Of a DNA stretch of 64,000 bases, positions 45,013-55,748 are shown piece after piece (the first letter of the stretch is position 1; each line of letters begins with the position of its first letter). The position numbers and the translations under genes are program-made. The stretch spans positions 82,427 through 146,426 of the forward strand of contig MU119327.1 in assembly GCA_014904845.1 (NCBI GenBank), given 5' to 3'. The stretch comes from Acephala macrosclerotiorum (Eukaryota > Ascomycota > Leotiomycetes > Helotiales > Mollisiaceae). Under the pieces are notes generated by a model that worked only from the letters and a program-made list of their open reading frames with translations, searched no databases and was not told the origin of the DNA.

Positions 45013-45788
45013 GATTGCTGTATGTTGTCTGGATGTTGTAGGAGGCTCGGGAGTGTGCGTGTGTGGCTGCTGCGTGGCTAATTGCTTCGGAGGTATCAAG
45101 CTCGCTGGAACGTGGGGAAATGGAGAAGTTCAGAGCTAGGCGTTAGTATGTACCGAGGGAGCCCGAGATCAAGATCATCGGTCGTCGCGTTCATACGGCA
45201 AATGCTGCCGTATGAGAGGACTGCTTGTGTCAACGCTCCACATATCATTCTGACCAAGAAATCTCATCATGATTAGGAAAATAGCAACTGTTTCGAATAG
45301 CTATGAGAATATGAAGGTCGAGATGTGATGTTGAAGAAAGGTGAAGAAGAGTGGAAAAAAAAATTTCGGAGGGAAAGCTCTCAAGCGAGGCCCAGACCCG
45401 AACAGGGGTCTCTACACGTGACAGTGGCTTGAGGATGCCTGTGTTTCGAAGTCCAGAATCAGTTTGATGATTGTGCTTTTCAACTCGTCTGGTTTACGAA
45501 CTGCCTGTACGAGAAAGGCGTTTTCATTAGACAAGGAGCCTGCCTGAGTTGTGAAAGTCATTTGTGCTCTCATTTTGTCTAAGTGAAATGTTCTGTCTGA
45601 GCATAACTGCCAGCTGCTCAGAAAGTGTGCAAAGTCTGTCCATTAAGTATTGTCCTATGTCGTGATATTCACACATATCCTCTAAACACCCAGGTATCTC
45701 ATGCTACCCATCCTATATTCATCCCAACACCAAACAAGCAATACAAGAACGAATGTCTGTCCATCTATACAGCGCCCTACGGCCACTT
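45013..45788. other. intergenic region, no supported gene
   Basis: Lies between the start of HIBADH and the 3' end of the GNAT gene, both on minus. ORFs here are short and motif-free. Confidence 0.45.
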
Positions 45789-46544
45789 CTATCTCTTCTT
45801 CTTGCCATCCATGCTCTCAACGACTTTCTCCAACGCCCTCGCCGCCCTGGCTTCCCTCTTCTTGAATGTTGAATTGAAGAAATCCGGTAATATCTTCTTG
45901 CTGTTTGCATGTTCCACGGCGAAGCCGATCTCCGCCGAGTTACCCAACTTCTCTCTTGTAATTCTCACAGCTTCTTCAAGCAACTCAGTTCCCACCCCCT
46001 TCCCTCTATACTTGACTCTGACAGTCCAGGCTCTCACCAACCCCTTCCCACCCAACTTACCAGCTTTCGTCTTCTTCTTCGCACCCACATTCCCATTCCT
46101 CTCAAGTCTCAAAACACACGCACCAATAACCTCCTCCCCAAACCTACTCCCAATAATAACATCATCCTCACCATCCTCATTCTGCGCCCACTTCCACGTT
46201 ATCTCCTCCGCCGCATGTAAATACCCCGCCGTCGCCCCCCTAATAGCAATCAAACACGCCATCGTAACCCCCGCCCCGGTCGTCATCACAATCCCAATAT
46301 CTCCTCTATCTTTATAAAGATACCGACTAATCACAGCCATTAAACCAATGTAGAAAGCCATGAATACTGGGTGGAAGATTATTGCTCGCGCGGCGATATT
46401 TCGTTGTTGGGCGATGGAGTCGGCGATTAGTTTTAGGGCGGCGACTTTATCATCGTCGGTTGTGAGAGGCTTGGTTGTAAGTTCGGGCACGCCTTCGAGG
46501 GGGCTGGGAGGGAGGAGGACTTCTGAGTCGTCGGCGGAGGACAT
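45789..46544 (-). CDS. GNAT family acetyltransferase with membrane segment
   Basis: 251 aa from MSSADDSEVLLPP. The frame continues upstream to 46736 but passes a likely 3' splice site (TTGCTAACACCACTACAG at about 46676-46693), so an extra 5' exon is possible. A hydrophobic region at about residues 55-95 (AIIFHPVFMAFYIGLMAVISRYL, then TTGAGVTMACLIAI) suggests membrane anchoring. The GNAT acetyl-CoA site is VKYRGKGVGTELLEEAVRI (R-x-x-G-x-G), followed by EIGFAVEHANSKKILPDFF. The arrangement recalls membrane-bound NAT8-like enzymes. The substrate is unknown. The tail is Lys/Arg-rich (DGKKKR). Confidence 0.75.
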   Translation of the reverse strand: MSSADDSEVLLPPSPLEGVPELTTKPLTTDDDKVAALKLIADSIAQQRNIAARAIIFHPVFMAFYIGLMAVISRYLYKDRGDIGIVMTTGAGVTMACLIAIRGATAGYLHAAEEITWKWAQNEDGEDDVIIGSRFGEEVIGACVLRLERNGNVGAKKKTKAGKLGGKGLVRAWTVRVKYRGKGVGTELLEEAVRITREKLGNSAEIGFAVEHANSKKILPDFFNSTFKKREARAARALEKVVESMDGKKKR

Positions 46545-48339
46545 GGTTGCGAGGCTGGAGGGACCGAGTGGTGGGAGGGTTTGTGAGGAGAAGGGGTCGA
46601 GGAGTGGTGTTGATATGGTCGAGTTTAGAGTCGAGGGGGGGAGGACGAGGTTTGCGCGCAGGAAGAAGAAGAATGCTGTAGTGGTGTTAGCAAGTGATAT
46701 TCTGCTTCTAGTTGGTCGCACGTGCTGTGCAACCAATGCGCCTGAAAGGACTGAAGATGTACCTGGAAAGAAAGTGCTGCTGAGGCCGGATGAAAGTATT
46801 GCTGCCGAAGCCTGCAGGCTTATATGACCTCAACTCAATTGAAAACAATAGACTCGAGAAAACAGAAGATTTTTGCGCAAACCACTCTTATGCACCAAAG
46901 ACAGAAAATCTACAAGCGTCCATTGAAATTCTAGAAGACACGTTACTAACCTGCACTGGTCCTCAACCCCGGAACTTGGTTAATGGTGTCAAGGACTGGA
47001 GTGGTGTAAACTCGCAGCAAATCCAGCTCTTTCATGGGCACGTGGTGTCTAGGCATTTTCCTCAACGCCTTGGCCCAAAGCAGCTAGAGTCCTCTGCGCT
47101 ATGCCTCAATATTGGCAGAAATCGTTTCGGCACGACCGAACAACACTTTCGCTGAAAAAGGACCGCTCTCGGTGGGCATGCTGCAATTCTTTATATCCCC
47201 AGATCATCCTCTGCGTATAATCTTTGCACGTGGTGCTATTGGCTGAGAAACATGACGATAAAGATTTCGTTATCGCGTTAGTCTGAAGCGAGGTTAAAGC
47301 CAATGATCTGCGCAGGGGGGTCGAGACTTGGATTGAAACCTGAGAATGAAGTAGGGTCGGCCGAAAGGGGGGACGAAATATATGATTTGGAAGTACCGAG
47401 AGGCCAACACTTATATACTTGTACATAGCTCAGCACACACTTCTTCAACGGATAAGAGAAGTACCCATCATATCCCAGGCATCCACAGACCTCTTCACCC
47501 CACCACCACGGAGCTGGGCCGCAACCACCTGATACCATACCCCCTCGAAGCCTTTCGACGTCTTGTGGCACAGCGATAGGCTCGACTCGGGAAACCACCA
47601 ACAGACCTCTCACATGCGGTGACTTCTTGGCACAAACTTCTGATAACGAATCGATTCCTTTTCACATCACAAGGGGTCGTTAGGTATTTGCCAGAGCATG
47701 TTTCACAGCCATGCAAGTTTATCTCTAGCATGTCATGTCAGACGAACCGAAACAAACCATGGACTTCAAACGAACAAACACGCAAGGAAACGTCATTCAA
47801 GCGCCATCGCATGTGAAGCGCCGCCATGGCTTGAAGGATTCTGAGTTTAATTCCAAGAGCCTTTCATAACCGAGGAAGGAACGGAAGATGTTGGAGATGG
47901 AGTTGGGAGACTTTGGAATGAAAGGCCTTGAGTCATCTGTTATGCATATCAACATGTGCTAGGAGCTGCACTCAGCCTCGCTTACGACTTGTTGAATGGA
48001 CCCTTGAGATTGATTGAGTGCCGGTATGCAAGACATCTCGGAATGGCACCTCAAGCGCTGATCTCGGCGGTTCTCCAAAGTATCACAGATGGATGCATAT
48101 GAAAAAGTTTTCATGGGCGTTTCTCTTGCAGAAATCCTAATTTAAAGTTCCAAGTTGCAATCGCTCCTGCTAGGCCGGTGGCATGTGGAATCGAGTAGTG
48201 CTTCCGTTTTCTTTTCTTTGCGAGGTTTTGTTCAAGGATAAGTTGCTTTAGAGAACCCAAGCCTTGCCTGTAACTTTGTCTGCGTTTATGTTTCTAAAGA
48301 CCCAAATCACCAAGAGCTAACTTGAAACTTATTTTCAAT
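46545..48339. other. 1.8-kb region, no supported gene
   Basis: Apart from a possible 5' exon or leader of the GNAT gene, I see only short ORFs on both strands with no motifs, and no RNA gene. Confidence 0.45.
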
Positions 48340-48630
48340 ATGCCGGGTGTCTTGTGCTGTCATCGTGGCGCCCGCTTTGAACCAATGTCAAGGAATTGGA
48401 AGCACCTCTACCGTCCCGAGTACTACTACCTAATTCTTTTTGGAGCCTGTGTAGTCTTTGCTATTGCCTTGTGTCGTATTGTTGCTCTCAATGTCAATTG
48501 CCAGTCCACGACCGTCATATTTCTAGGCGGAAATCCGCCGTTTGAACGTCCTGAATCAAACATGTTCCGTTGGCGATTCTTTGAGCATACCGGTATCTTG
48601 ATCGAATCAGTCCGACCTCGATATTTCTAG
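48340..48630 (+). CDS. possible 96-aa single-pass membrane protein
   Basis: An ORF from MPGVLCCHRGARFEP has one clear hydrophobic helix (YYYLILFGACVVFAIALCRIVAL) preceded by a positively charged segment (RNWKHLYRPEY). This composition is more protein-like than neighbouring chance ORFs. No family was recognised. It could be a small gene or the surviving exon of a larger membrane protein, since the downstream half looks less conserved in character. Confidence 0.35.
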   Translation: MPGVLCCHRGARFEPMSRNWKHLYRPEYYYLILFGACVVFAIALCRIVALNVNCQSTTVIFLGGNPPFERPESNMFRWRFFEHTGILIESVRPRYF

Positions 48631-48960
48631 ACCTGGTCCAACTTCAATATTTCTGGCCTTTTTTTCTTTTTCTTTAACCTCTCTAGGCAAGAACGGTCAA
48701 GTGAAATATGGTTGTGTCTCATGTAGTCACTGGTAGTGCGAGCGTCGCTAAGCCGCTCTAGGCTGACCGCGGCGGATGCCTTTCCAATTCATATCAAGTA
48801 TGGTCATCACCAGCACATTCCATTTTCTTCAAGCCCATTTGAAAGCTTGACTTTGACTTTCGATTGCAATTTCTACGCCGCGCGAGCAATTCTAAAACTG
48901 CTCCGCAGATTCATCCACTGAAAATTTCGACGAGCCTAGGCACCAACAAATCCGCGAATT
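48631..48960. other. spacer upstream of the F-box-like gene
   Basis: 330 bp, no gene seen. Confidence 0.45.
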
Positions 48961-50019
48961 ATGCACTCACTTCTTCTCACCATCCCCCGCGAGCTTCGCG
49001 ATGCTATCCTCAGCCACTTGGTCCATACTGCTATCGATCTTCCCGCCCCCACGGCACCCTACGACGATTCCACCAGAACGGAACTACGAGACTGGGATAC
49101 ACGAAGTTGGTTGAAGGGTAGACGGGTGAAGTACATCGGTGGCGGTAGCAGGCTAGACCATATCCCAACCCTAATCGTAAACCGACAGCTTCGAACCGAA
49201 ACACTGGAAATCATTGAGAAGCTTCCGAACAAACATTCCTACATCATGGACATGATGTTCATCGACGAATCCTCAATTTGGGCAACCTGGCTAAGCGTAC
49301 CACTCATCACCAACAGAGTCGACGAGGTCTACGTCAATTTTAGAAATGTTGGAATTGCAACGAAAGAGTTTAACGAGGAGTACCAGCACGATCTCAATAG
49401 TGGCACATCACTACTCAGAGGCGGATGCGGTGGTCCACCATACCTTACATGGTGTCTCTATAATCTCCTTGAGCGATTCTTAAGATACGGACCCGTCGGT
49501 CCTCGAGTAACCAAGGATGATAAAAAAGTCAGCATCCAGAAGCTCATCATCAACGTCAAAACTCCAGATCTCCCACCAGAATTAGAAGCTCCTCGCAGAG
49601 TTCAAGGGAGCTATTGGCGATTGCACGAAATGCGTGTCGTCGACGGCAAATATTACCACCACTCCGCAGATTATTGGGCACATTATGTGGCCAGTGAGCT
49701 TCGGACGCTATTGGGAATGTCTGACCATACCGGGCAATTTGGCAAGATCCTGTACGAGAGGATTGGAAAGATCGAGGTGAGGCTGGATGGAAAATTTGCG
49801 GTGGAAGAAGATGAACCTTACTCAAAGTCGATTGACATTGCGGAGAGGTTCGATAAATTAGAATGGCACGGCGAACGGAGATCGTCGGGTTATGAATGGC
49901 CAGAGAAGGAGTTTGACCGATGGAAACCGTCTACGTACAAGAAGCGTGTTGAATTTGGACTACCAATCATTTCACAGGAGGCGGGGTTATCAGAGACCCT
50001 TTCTAAGGTCGAGTTATGA
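48961..50019 (+). CDS. F-box-like protein of unknown function
   Basis: Intronless 352 aa. The N-terminus MHSLLLTIPRELRDAILSHLV has the leucine/proline pattern of degenerate F-box motifs in fungal accessory proteins, followed by TLIVNRQLRTETLEIIEKLP, a common next segment in that class. The rest (LTWCLYNLLERFLRYGPVG; IQKLIINVKTPD) is unassigned. True F-box proteins recruit substrates to SCF ubiquitin ligases; whether this one does is unknown. The gene is intact, although its neighbour is decayed. Confidence 0.65.
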   Translation: MHSLLLTIPRELRDAILSHLVHTAIDLPAPTAPYDDSTRTELRDWDTRSWLKGRRVKYIGGGSRLDHIPTLIVNRQLRTETLEIIEKLPNKHSYIMDMMFIDESSIWATWLSVPLITNRVDEVYVNFRNVGIATKEFNEEYQHDLNSGTSLLRGGCGGPPYLTWCLYNLLERFLRYGPVGPRVTKDDKKVSIQKLIINVKTPDLPPELEAPRRVQGSYWRLHEMRVVDGKYYHHSADYWAHYVASELRTLLGMSDHTGQFGKILYERIGKIEVRLDGKFAVEEDEPYSKSIDIAERFDKLEWHGERRSSGYEWPEKEFDRWKPSTYKKRVEFGLPIISQEAGLSETLSKVEL

Positions 50020-50144
50020 GCACTTCATGACAGACGGGTTCCTCGTATTTCGGAGTTTGGACATCAAACTGTTGCCCAACATCCCAAAACAAGTCAAACA
50101 ATCCAAAAAATATATATTTTCTTCGGACCTTATGCAGACATCGA

Positions 50145-51125
50145 TCACAACACATTTCTAAAACTCATCGATCGCTCTCCGTCATCAAAATCAACACTCC
50201 CAGTAACCCCCTCCCACTCATCGCATAACTCCAGCGTCTCCCTACACTTCCCCCTCACAGTCTCCCAACACGCCGCTCCCAGCGGCATTCTCCTGGGCGT
50301 CACCCTTCCCTCCGCAACTCCCTCCCACTTCACGATATCAACCATGACCTTCGCCCCTTTCATCGGATCACCCTTCTGTTTTCCATCACTTGCTTTCAAA
50401 CCCGCTTGAACTCTCTCTGCTAGTTCCCCGTAGTCTATATCTCCTGCCAGGCTGGCTTGGAAGATGAGAGAACAGTAGTTCGAAATTCTCCCGGCTCGAA
50501 GATTATGGATTGGATTCCAAGGTGTGAAGTCTCCTTCTGCAACGCCTCGACAAAACCTGTATCACAGCATTATTTTTGTTTAGACGAAATAAATTGGTTA
50601 GAAGGAGGGAGGCAAACCTTCCAGAGCGAATTTCGTAATGGAATAAGCTGCGTTCCCAGCGCCAGCTCGCCATCCATTCTCACTTCCTATAAAGACCAAT
50701 TTCCCACTTTTCTTTTGTCGGAAGTGAGGCAAGATAGCTCTTGTTAAGTTTATCGTTCCCAAAAGATTGGTATTCAACATCTTTAGCCAGTCCTCGCTCC
50801 TGAACAACTCATCAGCACCCCATGCTCCTAAACCTCACTCAAAAGACTCACCTAGTCTCTTCAATCAACCCCCACTCAAAAATCCCCGCATTATTAACCA
50901 ACACATCAACCCCCCCTCCTCCTCCACCTTCTCCTTCAACTCATCTTCCGTCGCCGTAACATCAAGATCCAAGATCTTTGCTCCTGCTTCTTTCAAGAAG
51001 GTGAGACGAGAAGAAGCGTTTCGAGCAGTAGCTATTACGCTCTCGCCTCGGGAGAGGAGTTCGTGGACTAGGGCTAGGCCGAGCCCGGAGGAAGTGCCTG
51101 TTATTAGCCAGGTGAGGGGTGGCAT
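50145..51125 (-). pseudogene. short-chain dehydrogenase/reductase, frameshifted
   Basis: Three exons (51125-50852, 50799-50618, 50556-50145) with good splice sites. The NAD(P)-binding motif TGTSSGLG is near the N-terminus, and YSITK supplies the catalytic Tyr and Lys. DVLVNNAG-type sequence is present but in a different frame. A run of seven G (minus strand) at 50910-50916 must be eight (or five) to keep frame. A second shift near 50470-50500 separates IIFEPGEFRTT from LAGDIDYGELAERVQAGLKA. With both shifts ignored, the protein would be a classical SDR of about 290 aa, closest in style to fungal ketoreductase-like enzymes. The first shift could be a homopolymer error; the second is not in a run. 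Decay is the better reading. Confidence 0.7.
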
Positions 51126-51964
51126 TGCAGGGTATAGATAGACTGACGAAACGATGAGAATAAAATGTCGAAGAAATCGCAGTTGACGACACGATGATGG
51201 AAAAAGATGGTTTGAGATTTTTTAAGCTTGATAGTTGCTTGATTTGTCAGGTAGTGGGAAAGGGGAAATATACTTTAGGGGTTGGAGCTTGAGGTGGAGC
51301 AGAGAAGGGCGTCCAATCACAGCTCGGCCTGTCTCCACACTGTCGCTAACCCTGAGTTGCACATACGGCCCTCTTTCTCGCGCTCGAGGGTTGCTTGGAT
51401 CAACTTTAATAAAGACTCAATTCAGGACGAATGTCAAGTTGTTGTTGCAAGTAATGGTCATTGTTTCTAAAGCCGTAATACTCTATGAAACATTATGCCC
51501 TCTCTAGCAATTGCTACACCCACAACATGACACGGAAGTCCTCGATCCCTAGCCTGTTGCCACAATGTGAAGTCCCAGACCATGCTTCATAATTTCTTTC
51601 TCCAAGTACAGTACTTTCCCATGTTCTTAAAGGCCGTAGCACGTCCTATATCCAATTCTACGTCGTAATAAACACCAAAGCGTCAAGGCAAGGAAGAGAA
51701 ACCAAGAAAAGGCATGCAAAGGCGAGGGATTGAAGAATTCAGTAAAGTCGTAGAGCCACGCAGGCTAACATGATCTCCATCTCCTTCGATTCAAAGTGTC
51801 GATGTTCAATTTTGACTCGAGGTAAAGTGGGTGACGGAAATTATACTAACCCAGAGACGTTTTGCCATGCAAGCAATGCACCACAACCCAAGAAGATCCG
51901 AGTCAGGGTATAGAGGCGTAGAGCATCTCCAGACACCTTGCAGTATTATTCGAACAACCACTTC
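51126..51964. other. intergenic region, no supported gene
   Basis: 839 bp. Short ORFs only. Confidence 0.45.
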
Positions 51965-52641
51965 TCAGGGTCCCGCTCGCTCCTTAACACATTTTACACA
52001 CACACATCTCCCGCTTGCCGACATATCACAACCATCACGCACACCGTAAGGGTATGTTGAAGGTTCCGGTTTTCGAGGTGTGGATTTATTGTCTGTCCGA
52101 TAACGTCTCTTCTTTGGCTGTTCGCGAGATGACGTGTATTCATCCAAATGATGAGATCGATCGTCGCTGGGAGATTCATGTGACGGGATAAGTCGCTGTT
52201 TCTTCGTTGCCGTATCTCGCAGATCCTGTTGTGTCTCAACTTCTCGGGGGCTTTTTGTGGGGATGCTACTTTGTTCAGTTGTGAGCGATTCGTGGAAGGA
52301 GAGGTCACTTACTATGATCCATCCGCGATCAGATCGTATACTTCCTTCGACGGCAATGACTTCTTTTTTTGTTTATCGGCAGTGTTCGATGCAAGTCTTT
52401 TGTTTATGTTCAGTCTCGAGCAGGCTGTGGAAGCAAGGATCACTTACTTTGAAGCGGGGTTGTGTTCGTCCACAGGCTTAGAAATGCTTAGCGTAGTTTG
52501 TTTGAACTGACGGCTGGACTTTTGTGATGGCTGACGTGATATTGGAGGTTTCATGTAATGTATTTCAGGAGTAGGAGATCTTTGAAAGGGTCTAGGTGAG
52601 GGTGAACTGCGAGCATCGCTAGCTCTGCGCTTAGCCGACAT
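51965..52641 (-). CDS. small basic, disordered protein of unknown function
   Basis: Three exons (52641-52448, 52396-52313, 52268-51965), each bounded by GTAAGT donors and AAAG acceptors, join in phase into 193 aa. Composition is Ser/Pro/Lys/Arg-rich: MSAKRRASDARSSPSPRPFQ, DKQKKKSLPSKEVYDLIADG, and EQPKKRRYRTDNKSTPRK, which looks like a nuclear localisation signal. One short ordered-looking segment is KEVYDLIADGSY. The C-terminus has five cysteines in a run of about 25 residues and may instead be intron or 3' UTR if splicing differs. No family was recognised. Confidence 0.5.
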
Positions 52642-53006
52642 AATTATTGAATTGCTGCTTGTTTCCTGAAGATGAGATGGGATGTTGATATGTTGTGTAA
52701 AGAGAAGGAAGAAAGCACCGAGGGCGGCGAATAGCAAGATGTAATTGACGTTTTGGGAAGTCGCGGCCGGGGGGTGGGACTAAAAAATTCACTCGCTTTG
52801 CAACCAATTTAACGACTTCCAAAGGTATGAAAATGAAAGGAAGCCTCCCAAAGAATCAGAGCGAGTATTTTCTTGCCTAAAATATTGAAAGGTACCAAAA
52901 AATCTTGTGCTTAGACAGAGGATCCATGTGCCTAGAGATCAATTTTGGTGCATGTGATAAGGCCTGTTTTCCTCCACCTCACCTCGACCCAAATCCCGAA
53001 GCTTAC
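52642..53006. other. spacer, no supported gene
   Basis: 365 bp between the start of the small basic protein gene and the 3' end of the P450, both on minus. Confidence 0.45.
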
Positions 53007-54798
53007 TCAAGGGCTAGAATTCGATTTCCCCGCTCGTCTTTTAAGTCTGACATCCAATCCACTTTGCTGTACGAACCAAACATTCTTCGTTCGCCACTCC
53101 TCGTTGACCAACTCAATCTCAAACTCTCTCAACAACTGCGGAATGATCTTTCCCATCTCCATTAAGCTGATGTTCTTCCCGATGCACGTCCTATCAAACT
53201 GCCGTCAGCAATCACCACTCAACTCCTCAATCACGAGTCTACAATCGACCACGTACCTGCTCCCAGCCCCGAAAGCAAAGAAACTCTTCTCCATCTCCGC
53301 CAACTTCTTCTCATCCCCCGTCAACCATCTTTCCGGCCAAAACCGCTCCGGCTCCTCATAAATCCTCTCATCAAAATGCAAAACCCAAGCATTAATCCCT
53401 ACCTTCGTTCCCTCCGGAATCCACATCCCCGAAATCACCGCCCCACCCTTCGGAACATGTCTCTCCAACAGTAATCCTACACTAGGATGGATCCTCATTC
53501 CCTCTTTCAACACTGCATTTAGATACGGCAAATACTCCTTCGATTCCTTATAACTCACAAACTCGCTCAGCCGATACTCGTTGTCGTCTATTTCTTTGAC
53601 AAGTTTGGACATGCAAGAGGGATTCTTGCAGAGATAGTAGATGATGGCTCGTAGAACGATGGCGGTGGTGTCGGAGCCAGCGAAGACGTTAGTTGAGAGG
53701 TGCACGACTATGTCTTCTGTGGACATTTTTAGGGAGTCAGTGGCTTTTACGGAGAGCCAGCGGGAGAGCATGTCTTGTCCGCTGGAGGAGTCTGAGGTTG
53801 AGAGTTCGCCATCCTTCGTAAGGGCTGTACGGGAATTGATTGCTTTGAGAGTGAAGGTGAGGACTGAGTTCCAATTTTCCATTTGCTAAAGCATGGGTCA
53901 GTAGTTGATCTTTGTTGACTCGAGAGAGGGGGAGAACGTACTGGTAAGAGATGTGGCAGCAAGGGATTCCCGAGCAGGAAGGGGTGCAATTCAGGAACTT
54001 GACCGATTGTAGCAGAGTAGAAGAGAATGCCTTCGATTGTTTTCATCATGTCGTCCACATCGCCTCCTTTCTCAAGGAATCCGAGCTTCTTCTGGAACGT
54101 GAACTCGCCTACAACATCGAATGCATAGTATTGCCTTTCCATTTGGTCAACGCTTCATTTCAACCTGGACAAGAAGTGCGGGATCAACATACAGCCAAGC
54201 ACCCAGGTCCACCGTCTCTCCTTTATCGGAAAACCCTCTCAACTTTTGCATGAAGATTTTCGAGCAATCGTCGACGGCATACTCCATCTCCAGCAAGCTC
54301 GTCATGCTATACGCATTCGCAACTTTCTTCTTGTCCTCACGATGAAAAACTTCATCTCGTGTGGAGAACAGATTGAATCTCGGCTTCTTCTTCCACGAGA
54401 TACTTTGAATAGGGTAGAAGCCCGTCTGGTTATTTTCGATGTTAGTAACTAATTGCAAGGAGGACAATGGGGAAGTTAACCTTCGTAAAATCTCCCTTGA
54501 TGTTATAGATCACAGGTATCATGGCAGGATCAGCAACATCCACAACATCTGGCGCCGTCCTCACAAGCTTTCCGTACTTTTTATGAAGATCGATGATCGT
54601 CCAATGACCTCGCCCTTCTCTAACATTGTTGAATCGCCAGAGACTGGTCCAGCCTGCTAGAGCGGGGCCCGGAATTTGAGAGATGCCTTTCCCATACTTG
54701 TTGCGAAGGAGATGAAAAGTGAGGATGGAGAGGAGAATGGGAACAGGGTATGCCTGGACGAAGTGAAGCACAACGACAAGGGGACTGCGGCTCGTCAT
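53007..54798 (-). CDS. cytochrome P450 monooxygenase
   Basis: Five exons (54798-54481, 54425-54193, 54134-53942, 53885-53257, 53190-53007) give 518 aa, a full-length P450. An N-terminal hydrophobic anchor (VPILLSILTFHLL) and the hinge SQIPGPALAGWTSLWR indicate ER membrane anchoring. I-helix AGSDTTAI, ExxR as KEGMR, PERF as EPERFWPERW, and heme loop FAFGAGSRTCIG are all intact; the last intron splits the heme loop just before its cysteine. The WLQYYAFDVVGEFTF block resembles the pisatin-demethylase-like and related fungal families. The substrate is unknown. The flanking SDR and Zn2Cys6 genes could once have formed a small metabolic cluster, but both are damaged. Confidence 0.92.
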
Positions 54799-55748
54799 TC
54801 TGAGTATTTTCAGCTCTGCTTTCCGACCTTGAAAGAAATGAAGTAAGAAGAAAGAAGAGATAGTCTGCTCACTCCAGCAGAAGCAATCTCTGCACCTTAT
54901 ATATGAGGCGCAGATGGTCAACTGCGGTGCCGTCGAGGGACACGCCCGATCCCCTATCCGGACTACACGCAAAGCTGGAAAAGATTTCCAACAAATCATG
55001 CGCAAGTCCATAGGAACGGTGCATTCTCCCCGCAGCACTTGCATGCGGGGAGCTACTAGGGTGCTCCAGCTCCCAAACTTGATTGGTTCTTCCGAGTAAC
55101 TACCTCTCGTCCGTTGTGGTGAAACTCTCCCAAGGGCTGAGCTTCCTGTGATTGTGGCTGCTTTGCGAAAATAGCGGCTGCAGCCTTTTCGCGCCATGAT
55201 CGACGATGCGAAAAAGACAGAAGTTTATTGCTACTGATGAGCTATGAGCGAAAGTGGCTCTTGAGTTCAAAATGATCGTGTAGAAGCGTGGCCGACAGAA
55301 ATAGGCACACCTGCTTGAGTTGCGAGAGAAGGCGTCGTAGCGTACCATGAAGGGTGCGAATTTCTACTCTTCCGGCGTGTGTTTATAAAGCGGAACATGC
55401 CTTTGGTGTGTTGTATTCGGTATCAACTAGTAGCTTCTATACATAGCACATAGCACGGGTGTCCCTATTGAAATTGGCCAAGGAAGTTAGTTGATTCAGA
55501 TTTCTCTGTTACTGAACAATGATCAGCTCGAATTCTACCAACAATTCGAAGCTGCAGTAATCAAATCTTCTAGATGTTTGTCCCCAAAGTGCAGCAAAGT
55601 CTGAGCCTACACCCATCAACTACTCGAGTAATTTCCGTCGCGCTCATAAGAGCACCCTACACTCTTTTCGACGTTCCTGATAAATGACGCATGGTTCAAG
55701 GAAGGTTCCTCATCAGCAGCTTTCCTCATTTGCAGGAGATTGCCTATC
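54799..55748. other. 950-bp divergent promoter region
   Basis: Lies between the P450 start (-) and the DUF6604-type gene (+). A minus ORF upstream of the P450 ATG is out of character and was not used. Confidence 0.45.

Noticed and set aside
45625..46317. 230-codon plus-strand ORF
   Set aside because: Antisense to the GNAT gene. Its low-complexity Phe/Ser/Pro composition is what antisense of that gene would give.
54799..55348. Minus-strand ORF extending the P450 upstream
   Set aside because: The P450 starts properly at 54798 with its membrane anchor. The upstream frame is not protein-like and lies in the promoter.
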